Assembly: GCA_949128115.1 (NCBI GenBank)
Contig: OX421967.1
Location: 56,246,855-56,310,854 of the forward strand
DNA: 64,000 nt
Reading direction: 5' to 3'
From: Anaspis maculata
Lineage: Eukaryota > Arthropoda > Insecta > Coleoptera > Scraptiidae
The notes beneath the pieces are model-generated. The model worked only from the letters and a program-made list of their open reading frames with translations, was not told the origin of the DNA and did not search any database. Numbering within the stretch: position 1 is the stretch's first letter; each line of letters opens with the position of its first letter. Positions 48,560 through 60,160 of this stretch are shown piece after piece. Both the position numbers and the translations under genes were made by a program.

Positions 48560-50840
48560 CAAACCCTTCCTTGGATCAAAAACATGACGTACAAACCGTT
48601 CTTTACACGCTAATGAGGAAAACGATCGTTTACCGTTCAGCCTTGGACTATACCTACAGCACGGATTAATCACTTTCCAAACAGTTCTGGTCCAAGTGAT
48701 AGCTTTCCGCTCTTGCGTTTTTAGCCTGCCGTTGCTTTGCCTCACTAGTGTAGTAAGCAAATAGTCAAGATTTGCAGAAATTATCATTTTTCACAGACAA
48801 GCCACAGGAATTCAATCAAAATTTTACATTGCAGTAAAATGGAATAAACTATAGCTTACTGCTCTAGTATTCTCGTTTCATCGTTGATTGTCACTCTAAT
48901 GAGGAAAATTACCGTTTACCGTGCGGTCTTGGACTATATACTATACATACAGAAGGAATTATTCACTTTCCGAACAGCTTTGGACAAAGAGATAGCTTTC
49001 TGTTCTTGCGTTTTCAGCCTGACGTTGCTTTGCCGCACAAGTGAGAAAATAGACAGTTTTCTTTCCGGTCTTGTAATAAAGCAACAATTATTATCTTTCA
49101 CACAAAGCCGCTGCAATCAATCGAAATTTTACATTGCAGTATAACGAAATAAACGATAGCTTACTGCTCTAGTGTTTTCGCTTCGTCATTGATCGTCACT
49201 CTATTGAGATAGCTCTTCACTCTTGCGTTTTCAACCTGCCGTTTCTTTGCCACACTAGTGAGAAAGTAGTCAGTTTCCCTTCCGGTCTTGTAATAAAGCA
49301 AAAAATTTCATTTTTCACACACAAGCCGCAGGAATTCAATCGAAATTTTACATTGCAGTATAATGAAATCACCTATAGCTTTACTGCTCTAGTGTTTTCG
49401 CTTCGTCATTGATCGTCGCTCTAATGAGAAAAACGACCGTTTACCGTTCAGCTTTGAACTATAGGTACCTATCTACAACAGTATTACCTATTTACTTTCC
49501 GAAAAGTTTTGGACAAAGTGATAGCTTTCCGCTTTTGCGTTTTCAACCTGCCGTTACTTTGCCACACTAGTGTGAAAATAGTAATTTTCCTTCCAATTTT
49601 GAAATAAAGCAAAAATTATTATTTTCCACACACAAGCCGCAGAAATTATTTTACATTGCAGTATTATAATACTAGTCATAATAAAATAAACTATAGCTTA
49701 CTGCTCTAGTGTTTTCGCTTCGTCATTGATCGTCACTAATGAGAAAAACGACCGCTTACCGTTCAGCCTTGCACTATATACCTACAGCAGTAATTATTTA
49801 CTTTCCGAATAGTTTTGAACAAAGTGATAGCTTTACGCTCTTGCGTTTTCAACCTGCCGTTGCTTTGCCACACTAGTAAGAAAACAGTCATTTTCCTTCC
49901 AGTGTTGTAATAAAGCGAAACATTTTTTTCCCACACGCAAGCCGCAGGGATTCAATCGAAATTTTACACTGCAGTATAATGATATAAAATATAGCTCACT
50001 GCTCTAGTGTTCTCGCTTCGTCGTTTATTCGCCACTCTAGGAAGTAAAACGACCGTTTACCTTCCACCCTTGCCTATAACTGAAGCAGGAATTATTTACT
50101 TTCCGAACAGTTTTGGACAAGGCGAGAGCTTACCGCTCTTACGTTTTCAGCCTGCCGTTGAATTGTCACTCTAGTGAGAAAACCGACAGTTTACCTGCCA
50201 GCTTTGTAATATAGAAGAAAATATGAATTTGTCACGCACAAGCTGCGGAAATTCAATGAAAATTTCACGTTGCAGTACAATTGAAAAAACTGCAGCTTTC
50301 TGCTATAGTGTTTTCGCTTTGTCATTGTCACTCTAGTGGAGAAAACGACCGTTCACCTTCAGGCTTTGCACTATACCTGCGACGGAAATTATTCACTTTT
50401 TGGATGGTTTCGGACAAAGCGATAGGTTTTCCTCTAATACTTTTTCAGCCTGTCGCTGCTTTACCATTCTAGTGAGAAAAACGACAGTTTATCTTTTAGC
50501 TCTGGAATATAGCAATTATTATTTTTCACGCACAAGCTACGGGCATTGAACGGACATTCAATCAAAACTTCACGTCGCAGTATGATAGAAAAGGCTACAG
50601 CTTTCTGCTCTAGTGTTTTTGATTTGTATTGACAGTCACTTCAGTGAGAAAAACGACCGTTTTTCCCACAGCCTTGCCCTATGGCTACATTTTTTCTGGC
50701 CTTTCGAATCGTTTTCCTAAACTGCACTATGTACCATATATAGTTCTGGAACATCTGTATATCAGAGATTACAGAATAAAGCCAAGAGAAGCTCCGTACA
50801 GATATCTGTTTTACCGGCTGCGTCCAATTTGCTACCCAGG
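48560..50840. repeat. Satellite S7: about 300 bp family, 7-8 copies
   Basis: Units carry CTGCTCTAGTGTTTTCGCTT, then GTCACTCTAATGAG, AACGACCGTTTACCGTTCAG, CAAAGTGATAGCTTTCCGCT, CAGCCTGCCGTTGCTTTGCC, TTGTAATAAAGCAAAAATT and CACAAGCCGCAGGAATTCAA. The CTCTAGTGTTTTCGC box recurs near 48863, 49168, 49390, 49709, 50001, 50305 and 50608. The 222-bp step marks a deleted unit. S7 directly abuts S6. Confidence 0.9.
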
Positions 50841-50985
50841 GAGCTAGATAGCGCTTGCTCGATCAAGCATGGGCGTAGTGTCCTTTAATCCGCAGATATA
50901 GCAAAACCGAAGTTCAATAACAGTTGGAATTTAGCAATACGTACAAATAAATACGAGCAAACAAAGAAGTGGATATACAATAATT

Positions 50986-50995
50986 TTTATTTATT
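50986..50995 (-). terminator. Polyadenylation signals for the secreted-peptide gene
   Basis: Two overlapping AATAAA hexamers on the minus strand (complements at 50986-50991 and 50990-50995) lie just past a likely 3' UTR exon, whose acceptor TTTGCAG ends at 51044. This implies a small intron (about 51044-51100) directly after the stop codon. Confidence 0.5.
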
Positions 50996-51100
50996 CATAA
51001 ATTAATACCGCATCGGTTTTTCCAATGGCGTTCTTCTGCTTTCCTGCAAATCATTCAATTTTTTTTTTTGTGAGACACAATATTTTTCATAACAACGTAC

Positions 51101-51352
51101 CTAATCGTCATCGTCGTCGTAATCGAAGTAAATCTTCCGGCAGATTCCGTTTATTCGCTTGTAGCCGCTGCGGCAGGGCACTTTGATGATCGAACCCTTC
51201 AACGGTTTCTTTGTTGTGGTTTTACTTTTGCTCGGTTTGTTGAAAACCAAATCGCCGTTCGAACTTTCCACTTGCGACAGGAAAATTACGAAAAATAACA
51301 CCAACGAAACGCACAGAATGTGCAAATATGCGGAAAAACGGAAGAGTCGCAT
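51101..51352 (-). CDS. Small secreted peptide with a CxxGY...NGxC motif
   Basis: An 83-residue minus-strand ORF. Residues about 11-29 form a hydrophobic signal sequence (LCVSLVLFFVIFLSQVES), followed by a Lys/Thr-rich linker. Residues 59-73 read PCRSGYKRINGICRK, a two-cysteine pattern seen in many small secreted insect proteins. The tail is acidic (YFDYDDDDD). The stop TAG is followed immediately by GTACGT, a possible donor for a 3' UTR intron. No named family was assigned. A signal peptide, plausible composition and downstream polyadenylation signals support a real gene. It lies between satellites S7 and S8/S9. Confidence 0.7.
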   Translation of the reverse strand: MRLFRFSAYLHILCVSLVLFFVIFLSQVESSNGDLVFNKPSKSKTTTKKPLKGSIIKVPCRSGYKRINGICRKIYFDYDDDDD

Positions 51353-51584
51353 TCTGTTTTAATAACAATAAAGCAATAAATGTGTGTGATTACGGCGGGT
51401 GAAACTGCGGACGCGGGAATCTAGCACACACACCGCACAGATAAGCGCTAATCTCTGCTTCTGTTTGTTTTCAATATTTGCCATCTGTAACTTTGTGTTT
51501 TTCTTTCAATTTTGGAATTGTATTCTATTTTTTTCTGGAAAAAAATGACTGTCCCTTATTAAACCAGTTGAAACCTTATCACAC

Positions 51585-52200
51585 CCCATAGAATCTCCTA
51601 TTGGTTTTAATATGAGTTACTATAGGTAGGTATACTGCTTTGACAACAAATATTTTACAGGGATCTGTAGAAAGAATCTTACCGAATGAATACTGTTCTG
51701 TATTTCTAATACAGTTTTTATTGGACTCTAAAGGTTTCCATGTAGGAAGAAATGGTTTGAATAAGGAAATTCTATTGGACTGAGAAATAATTCATAGACA
51801 TCTACGACTATAAACTATCGACAATAAACTTTTTTTTGATGATTTCGCATCAACCACAAGGGTTATTAGCGATGTCAAGAAGGTTTGAGTGCTTGATCTA
51901 TGAACAGCTGGTTGAGATAATCGAATTATAAGGACAGCAACAGAGAGGGACACATTTTTCACGCCAATGGGTTTATATTGGCGACTTCCAAACACACAAA
52001 CAAATAAGACCACGGAAAAGAATGATAAGCATTATAACGTCTATAATACATAGACTCTTACCGAATTATTACAGTTCTGTACTACTGATATAGTTCTTAT
52101 AGGTTTCTGAAGGTTTCTATGTGTAATGGGAAGGTTTGGATAGGGAAGTCCCATTGGATTGAAAAATAGTTCAGAATCATCTACGGCTATGAACTGTGAT
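51585..52200. repeat. Satellite S8: two diverged units, related to S4
   Basis: Two long copies share CTTACCGAAT, ACTGTTCTGTA, AAGGTTTC(C/T)ATGTG and CATCTACG(A/G)CTAT, at about 51678-51825 and 52060-52200. The preceding CCCATAGAATC and TATTGGTTTTAAT recall the S4 half-units in Fer3 intron 2. A piece of about 200 bp between the copies is unexplained. Confidence 0.6.
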
Positions 52201-53704
52201 TGTCTTATTACTCAACCTCAACACAAAGCTTTATTGAAAATTGAAAACTTTCCAGAGCATGTACGAATGATCTCGTCTCACGCAGCTTTAACAAGTTGTT
52301 TAGGAGTATTTTTTTAAATAAAGCTTGATTCACGTAAGATTTCTTGAAAAAACTGAAGAAAAAAAAATGCACATGAAGTTTTATTTACGCGTGAACAAGA
52401 AACTTTCAAGAGCACGTGGAAATGATCTCGTCTCATGCAGCTTTGACAAGTGGTCAGAAGAGTACTTTCATTGAAATAAAGCTTGATTCACGTATGATTC
52501 CTTGAAAAAATTCCGAAAAGCTAAATTTTGTGATTCCGATGGATTTTGAAGTTGAACCTCAATCAACATGAAGCTTCATTTACGGGTGAATCAAAAACTT
52601 TTCAACAGCACGTGTGAATAATCTCGTCTCACGCAGCTATGACAAGTGGGTTCCTGAAGATATTTTCTTGAAATAAAGCTTTGTTCACCTGTGATTTCTT
52701 GGAAAACTACATAAAACCAAATCTTGGAATTCTGATAATTTTTCAAAATAGACCTTGATCACCATAAAGCTTTATTTACGCGTGCATTGAAAACTTTCAA
52801 GAGCACGTGCGAACGATCTTGTCTCACACAGCTTTGACAGGAGGTCAGAAGAATAACTTCATTGGGATAAAGCTTGATTCACATGTGGTTCTTCGAGAAA
52901 AATCCGAAAAGCTACATTTTGTGATTCTGATGGATTTTGAAGTTGAACCTCAATCAACATAAAGCTTCATTTACGCGGTGATTATAAACTTTTTTAGAGC
53001 ATGTGCGAATGATTTCACTTCAACACAGCTATGGCAAGTGATTTAGAAGTGTATTTTCTTGCAATGAAGCTTGATTCACATGTGATTCCTTGAAAAAATT
53101 CCGAAAAGCTACATTTTGAAATTCCGATAGATATTGAAGTTGAACCTTAATCCACATAAAGCTTTATTTACGTGTGAATGAAAACTTTTCAAAAGCGCGT
53201 GGGAATAAGGGTTCGGAAGGGTTTTTTTTTGGAATAAAGCTTGATTCAAATGTGTTTTTTTTTAAATTTCAAGAATCTACACATTTTGGAATTCTACTGA
53301 GTTTTGAAAATCAACCTCGAACAACATAAAGCTTTATTTATGCGTGAGCTGGGAACTTTCAAGAGCAGTGCGAATGATTTCGTCCCACGCAGCTTTGGCA
53401 AGTGGTTCTGAAAGGCATTTGCTTCAAATAAAGCTTGGTTTACCTGTGATTTCTTGACAAACTCCAAAAAACCAAATTATGGAATTTAACTGATTCTTGA
53501 AAATAGACCTTAATCAACATAAAGCTCTATTTACGCGTGAATTGACATTTTTCAAGAGCTCGTACAAATAATATCGTATCACGCAGCTTCGACAAGTGGT
53601 GCTAGAGTGTATTTTCTTGGTATAAAGCTTGATTCACATATATTTTTTCGATTTAAGTTCTATAATCTACATTTTGGAGTTCTGATGAGTTTTGAAAGTC
53701 AACC
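52200..53704. repeat. Satellite S9: about 195 bp family, 7-8 copies
   Basis: Units carry CATAAAGCTTTATTTACGCG, then TTTCAAGAGCACGTGCGAAT, GATCTCGTCTCACGCAGCTT, GACAAGTGGTTC and AATAAAGCTTGATTCACGTG. The CATAAAGCTTTATTTACG box recurs near 52567, 52763, 52961, 53155, 53330 and 53519, mostly 175-203 bp apart. A LINE fragment cuts the last unit at about 53704. Confidence 0.9.
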
Positions 53705-56700
53705 AAGAGAAAAGAATGGGAAGAGCAAAAGGAGGAATCATAACGGGAGTAAGACAGGAAATAGAAGAGGAAACGGAAAACACCAGTGAACCATCGATGA
53801 ACATTATGAGAAGAAATGTGAAGATCGGACGAAAAACATGGCAAATTGTAACAATATACAACACAAACACGAGAAAGCTGGAAAAAGAAATAGGTGAGAA
53901 GATACGAGAAGTAGGAGAAGAAAGGCTACTGATAGGAGGAGACTATAATGCAAGAATAGGGGAGAAAGGAGGAAGATACAAAGAAATGGAGAAAGAAACA
54001 AGGAGGCCGGCAAAAGACAAAGAAAAGAACAGAGAAGGGAAGACACTGATGGGTATTATTGAAGACAGAGGCTGGGGCCGTGCTAAAGGGAAATAAAGAA
54101 GGAGACGAGAAAGGAGAATACACCTATATCAGAGGAAGCGTAGCAACCACAATAGACTACGCAATAGTAAATGAAGAAGCATTCAATAAGGTGGAAACAT
54201 TTACCATTGGAGAGAGAATCGAATCAGATCACATGCCACTGGAAATAGAGATCGAATTGGAGGAAGAAGTACCTGAAAGAATAGAAAAAAAACAGAGCCG
54301 TAATGGAGAGGCGAGTATGGAACGAGGAAACAATCTGGAAATACAAGCAAGGAATGAAAGAAGCAGAATTTCAAGCAGAAACAGTAGATGGAAAGATAGA
54401 GGAGCTAATTAAATACATAGATCAAACTGCACAGAAAAAGAGAACAAAGGGGTGGACGAAAAGAAATGATTGGTGGAACCAGGAATGCACAATAAAGAAA
54501 AGGGAAGCCAGAGAAAGATTGAGACAAAGGAAAAACAACGGAGGAACAAGACAAGACTACCTAGAAGCCAGAGAAAAATACAGAAGACAATGCAGAGAAA
54601 CGAAAAAAGAAAGAAGAAAGGAAGAGGAAAGGAAGATAAAAATTCAGAAATGAAAGCGAAGTATGGAAATACATAAACAGAGACAGAAAAAAGAAAGAAA
54701 AAATAAGTGACAATACAGAAACGCGAATGGCGAAAACACTTCATGGAACTACTAGGAGGAAAGGAAGAACCAGAAACAAGGGAGAGAGCTGAGTTCAACC
54801 AAATCAATGACACTGAGATCGAGAAAGAAGAAGTAACAAGACAGATACAAAAGCTGAGGAAAAACAAGGCGCCGGGAAAAGACGGACTAGAAAACGAAGC
54901 ATGGAAGTATGGCCCGGACAAAGTGGTAGAGAGATCGAGAGAGGTAATGAATGACGTGTGGTGCGGAAAAGGATTCCCACAGCAATGGAGAGGAGGAATA
55001 ATATGTCCATTACATAAGAAAGGAGACAAACATGAGATAGCAAACTATAGAGGAATTACCCTGCTCGACACGGAATACAAAATTTACTCAATGGTACTAG
55101 GAGAAAGATTGGTGAAAGAGATGGATGGAAAAGGAGTGTTACCAGACGGACAGGCAGGCTTCAGAAAGGGAGGAGGAACGGTGGACAACGTGTACATTCT
55201 ACATCACATAGTGGAAAGGGAAGTGAAAGATAAAGGTGGACATGTATATGCTCTGTCCATTGACCTAAAGGCAGCATTTGACAATGTAGATAAAGAGCGA
55301 CTTTGGAAAAGCTTAAGAGAAAAAGGTATAAATGAACATCTAATAAACAAAATTGAGGGAGCATATGAGATAACTACAAACAGAGTAAGAGTAAAAGGAG
55401 AAGAGAGTGAAAGCTTCTACACCACCAGAGGAGTGAGGCAGGGATGTCCTTTGAGTCCCAATCTGTTTACTGCATACCTGGCAGACCTAGAAGAAATGCT
55501 CAAAAAGCACAGACAGAAGGTATCGTGGTGGGCAAGGAGAAAGTATGGACGCTGGCGTACGCGGACGACCTCGTCGTTTTGGCGAAAGATGAGAGAAGCA
55601 TGAAAGATATGATGAAGAACCTAGAAAGATATATGAGAAGGGAGAAACTACAACTCAACGTGAACAAAACAAATATGATGGTATTTGGACAAGGCAGAAC
55701 AAGGAGAACAACGGAATGGGAATGGGAACAAGAGAAAATAGAAGAAATCAAAGAAGTCAAATAAACTGCTCAACAATGAAAGTGTTACAAAGCAAAAATT
55801 CACCCAATTTTGAACCGCTGTAACTTTTGATTGGCACGAACGATTCCAATTCTGTTTCAAGTACTGAAGAGCCCAATCTTTTGGCCATCTTTCTTGTCAA
55901 TATGAAATCCATAGAGCCCCTTATGAAACTTCTACAGGGTGATGAACAGAGCAGTGCAAAATTGATGGAAGTTCAACATACCCCCGTTTTCGTCAAATTT
56001 TTTTTTCGGGAGTATCAACACTAAATTTATGAAGAATGACGTGTTCCCTCGAAACGGCTTTTGAATTTTCGGGATTCCAGTCGAAACAGCCAAAATATGA
56101 TTTTTTATTGTGAATACTGTGAATTATTCCTGTAGCAACGCAAAAACATAAGAACTTTCCATATCAAGATGACGCCACTTGGTAGGCTTGTTCACTGAAC
56201 AATTCTGAGCAATTTGATATGCAACACGTTCCTATTGTCTAGTGTAAGGGTGAAGGAAAGCCCAATTGGCAGCGTACTTTTTGGTACTACTCCTAAAATT
56301 TGGGTTTTTAGCATTGGAAAAAGGTTATTTCTCACTCTTTTTAGTCAACATGGGACAACGTCATTAGAACTGGATTAACCACATTTCCGCCATTTTGGAA
56401 TTTTTTGCCTTTACCTCAAATTTCAAAACATAGGCATGTTTGGCATCATTTCTTGAAATGTTGGTCCCCAAAATGGGATTCTGTCAATAAGATCTGTCTA
56501 TCTGTTTGTTTATCTGTCTATCTTTTTCCAAAAAAATATTTTCAGAATTTTTAAACCCACCCTCCCTTCTTCCTAAAATTCTCTGAATGTCCAATTTAAT
56601 ATTCTTGACCTCTCAATTCTTTCCAATGCAGTCAACGTCATATTGCATAGCATCGGAAGAGATGATTTTCTGTGGAAAAAATGCCACCCAAATTTCACCC

Positions 56701-57815
56701 TTTCGCTCCCCCCACCTTGTCTCAAAAATCTAAAATGGCAATATCTACTTTGTGATGCATCAAATTGGAGGAAATTAAATTCTCTCCATGAACAAAATTT
56801 TTTCGAATTTTTTAAAACCCCCATTTTCCTCACAAAACACCCCAAATGTCTAATTTATTTGGAGAGGGGTTGAAAATTGAAAAAAAATTGTTTTCGGAAA
56901 GAGAATTCAATTACCTTCAATTTGATTTATCACAAAGTAGGTGGTGTTTCGTTAAATTTTGAAGCTGAGGTGGGGGAGAGCAAAAGGGTCAATTTGGGTA
57001 ACACTTTTTCCACCGAAAATTCTTTTCTTCGATGTTTTTTATGATGACACTGACTGAATTAAAAACAATTGAGAGGTCCAGAATTCAAAAGCGGACAGTC
57101 AGAGAATTTTTAGGGCGAAAGAAGGTGGGGTTAAAAATTTTGTGAATATTTTTTTCAGAAAGAAAATTTTATTCTCTTCAATTTGATGTATCGCAAGGTA
57201 GGTCATGTCATTTGAAATTTCGAAGTTGGGGTAAGTGGGGGCGAGGGGGCGAAAGATAGAAATTTGCCAATTTATGTTTTAGATGTCCCCTTTGATATAA
57301 AAATCGGCCTGTTTTTGCTCGAAGGAATATTCACTAGGAATTGGGAGTTATTGCAGGTGGATAGTTTTTAAATGATCACCCGGTGCAGTATTCACAATAA
57401 AATATCACATTTTGGCTGTTTCGACCGGAATCCCGAAAATTCAAAAACCGTTTCGAGGAAACACATCATTCTTCATAAATTAGGTGTTAATACTCCCAAA
57501 AAATTTTTTTGCCGAAAACGGGGGTATGTTGAACTTTCATCAATTTTGCACTGCTCTGTTCATCACCCTGTAGAAAATTTATGAAAAGCTCTATGCATTT
57601 CATATTGATAAGGAAGATGGCCAAAAGATTGGGCTATTCAGTTCTTGGAACAAAATCGAAAACAAATGTGCCAATCAAAAGTTATAGCGATTCAAAATTG
57701 GGTGAATTTTTGCTTTGTAACACTTTCATTGTTGAGCAGTTTACTTGAGATACATCTTCAACAGAACAAACAACCCCAAGGCGCATGTCACAGAAACAGT
57801 GAGAAAAGCGAAAGA
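53705..57815 (+). pseudogene. Non-LTR (LINE) retrotransposon fragment, frameshifted and split
   Basis: A 5'-truncated LINE lies at 53705-55763 and resumes at 57742-57815. The apurinic-type endonuclease part shows GGDYNARIG and SDHMPLEI. The reverse transcriptase shows NKAPGKDG, NYRGITLLDTEYKIYSMVLG, GFRKGGGTVDN, SIDLKAAFDNVD, GVRQGCPLSPN and the catalytic YADDLVVLA. The reading frame jumps at about 54080, 54300-54400, 54660-54700 and 55540, so no intact protein is made. After the inserted element the frame continues as YIFNRTNNPKAHVTETV and then stops matching. The clade was not assigned. The A-rich coding strand differs from neighbouring satellites. Confidence 0.88.
55764..57741. mobile_element. 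Foldback element (about 2 kb) inserted in the LINE at TA
   Basis: The arms start AACTGCTCAACAATGAAAGT and end with the complement ACTTTCATTGTTGAGCAGTT. They remain complementary for about 370 bp (to about 56125 and from about 57380). TA flanks lie at 55762-55763 and 57742-57743. Joining the outer sides restores the LINE reading GTCAAATACTTG. The interior (56125-57380) shows further imperfect inverted similarity and no transposase ORF, so it is non-autonomous. Confidence 0.85.
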
Positions 57816-59080
57816 CTATTAGGCCAGGTCATAGTTTCATATATTTTCATAGTCACGAAGGGTCAAAGTTTGGTCCTTCGAACCATTCTATAGTTTTGTT
57901 ATTTCAAAATGTCTCAGTGAACTTTTGGTGGCAGAACTACGAGGAAGCAGAAGCAGCATCAACCACAGGATGTGTATTAAATTTCCATTTACTATACAGG
58001 GTGAGTCGGAAACCGCCAAAATGATCGTTCTTCAACAATGCCTCTAAACCATTCGACGGAAAAAAGCAATGAATGTGTGGTATTCCCCCTTTGTTTTGTT
58101 TGTACGTTGGTACCTGAAGTAAGTACGGTCGTTGACGTTCGTAGCGTTTGCCGATGGGAGAGGGAGATGGCTCTGGCGCGCGAGCGGCAGCCGCAAACAG
58201 AGAGAAGAAAATCAGCTGTGGTGAAGAACACGTGATTTTTAGTGCTCCGGAGTGCGTCGTTTTCACGTATTTAAGGTCGGTCTTTCTTCAATCATTGTAC
58301 TGTGATTTTGGTTTCCACCCACTCACCAAATCATGCATTTTGATACCTATTTTGTCCGCAAAATTATTGTACATAACACGAAATTCTTTGTTCTCTTTGT
58401 TCTCAACAGGCTTGCATAACGCGCAGTTTTTTCCCATTGAAATCAAGGTGCTTTGCACTGCTTTAAATTTTGTGTAATTTATCTGCTCCCCAAATGACCT
58501 CAATATTGATGACACAGGCCGTAATCTAGTGGGTGGGCACTTTGCGCCCTCATGACGTGGCCTCAGAATTGCGTTGTCGCGCGTATTTTAAGGTTTCAAT
58601 TAATGTTTCTTTTCCACAAGTTACGTCACCAACAGTAAGACGACAAAAAGAAACTCTGCTACGCCAAAATCAGCCGCTAAGTAGAGAACAGTACTTTTGA
58701 TGATTCATTCACATTTCATTATTCATTGTCGGGTTATACATGAAAGTAAAGGAAGGAAAGAGAGACTTGCCGCTTCTCCGTGTCTGGGGGGGGGGTCCAC
58801 CACTTGTATGAATCTGCCTTGTTGAGTCTACTAACCTTTTCTTATTTGGGGGGAATTATGTAAAACGACGAAGAGAGGGCCACAGGTTGGTTTGAATCGA
58901 TTTTCTTGTATTTACTGTTATTTACTGTATGTGATTACTGTTTACTAACCATTGTTCTGTTTTGTATGTAAGTATGTATCTGTGGGGGTTTTGATGGGTA
59001 ACTTCTGGGGAATTTCGGGCGAATGCGTTATAAATACTTCTTCCTTCCAATTGCTTACAAAAAGTATGACCAACTCCAAC
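57816..59080. other. Spacer, unassigned
   Basis: No convincing coding exon or complete element. A TACAGGGTGAGTCGGAAACC box at about 57996 looks like a transposon end. A run of nine G occurs near 58788. ORFs at 57937-58477 on both strands have no recognised domain. Confidence 0.35.
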
Positions 59081-59340
59081 TTTTCTACTTATTTATCTCT
59101 CACCTGTTTATTGTTTATTTATCCACCTATTTATCTCTCATTTGTTTTTGTTGATTTACCTACACCATCTCTTGTCATTTGTTCCTTGTTTATTCACCTA
59201 CATCATTACTTATCTTTTGTTTCCTGTTTATTTGTCTACACAATTTCTTATCATTTGTTTCTTGCTGATTTATTCACTTGTTTACTTATTATTTGTGTCT
59301 TGTTTATTTATCTACTTGTTTACTTATCTATCGATTTGAC
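59080..59340. repeat. Pyrimidine-rich degenerate TTTATCTAC tract
   Basis: About 260 bp of diverged TTTATTTATCTAC/TTTGTTTCTTG-type repeats. The ORFs through it are low-complexity artefacts. Confidence 0.6.
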
Positions 59341-59889
59341 TTCTTTTGTTTGTAAATTGTAAAATTAAATTGCTGAGCGTAAGGTTTTCTCCAAAGCGTA
59401 AGCGAGCGAGTTTCCTTTTGTTGTTACGTAAATAACTTGTAAAACGAAGCAGACGTTTCAAAAAGGTTCAAGCACCGATTCACGCTGACTTGATCGATGC
59501 ATTACTGGAGTGACTTCTCTGTCATTTCATCATGACTCATTCACACTTGACTTTTGTTCAGATCATTTGGGGAGGGATTTTTCAGCAATCAACCAGGCAA
59601 TACGCATGGGTTTCTTTGACGTGTTCTTCCCATGTGTGCCTGTCAGCGAATACGTCACTTTTCCTTTGCGATTCAATTGACAGTTTGACATGTTTCATGA
59701 TTTCTTGTTTTGTTTTGTTAATCTGATTTTGTGTTCATTTTATTCTTGTAAAGTCCTGCATTGTCTAAATAATTTGTAATGATTTTTCTTGTTTTATTGT
59801 GTTTGTGTTTTGTTGTTTTTCATTCATGTTTTGTCATTTTATCACTGTCAGTAGGTGTTTTGAGAAAAGAAACAAATTTATTTAAAACT

Positions 59890-60160
59890 TTGCTAATTGA
59901 TTTTCAATAAAAGTTCATTTTGCTTGTGATTCATTCGCGTTTCATTCAAGAATCAAACCTCATCCCCAACCACACATTCTCATTTCGAGTAAGAACTCAC
60001 ACAACGCAACGTAGGGAAAAAGGTGAACAACGTTCGGAAGGGAAGGGACAACGACGATCGCAGCCAAAAATTGAAAACGGGGTTACACTACATCAAAGGG
60101 GCCGTGACCAGGGTTACACTACAGAAATGGTGCCGTGACCAGGATACACTACAAATGCAA
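59890..60160 (+). mobile_element. Possible LTR-retrotransposon remnant (BEL/Pao-like)
   Basis: An AATAAA at 59906-59911 is followed about 200 bp later by two 31-bp tandem copies of GTTACACTACA...GCCGTGACCAGG. The second copy reads TGGTGCCGTGACCAGG (60128-60143). TGGTGCCGTGAC resembles the primer-binding segment just inside 5' LTRs of BEL/Pao elements. The left LTR edge and internal coding genes were not found. The class is inferred from this motif alone. Confidence 0.35.

Larger units (their letters stand above)
43990..48560. repeat. Satellite S6: about 305 bp family
   Basis: About 14-15 units with the signature GTCGACATGTAAACCTAGCT, then TTACGGTGAACAATAATCAA, ATCGACGGTTATTA, GACGTGTGAATCTAGCTTTA, ACGTGCAAACCGTTC, GTGTAAACGAACCTTCAATC and CTACAATTATACGAATTGTG. 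The CCTAGCTTTACGG box recurs near 44913, 45213, 45519, 46164, 46903, 47880, 48197 and 48511, about 300-310 bp per unit. The half-unit CTAGCTTTA boxes suggest an older shorter ancestor. Two TA-flanked MITEs lengthen two units. Confidence 0.9.

Noticed and set aside
54409..55043. Minus-strand ORFs rich in Ser, Phe and Leu over the LINE
   Set aside because: They are antisense shadows of the A-rich LINE coding strand.
58952..59362. 136-codon ORF in the TTTATCTAC tract
   Set aside because: It is an open frame through a low-complexity pyrimidine-rich repeat with no domain.
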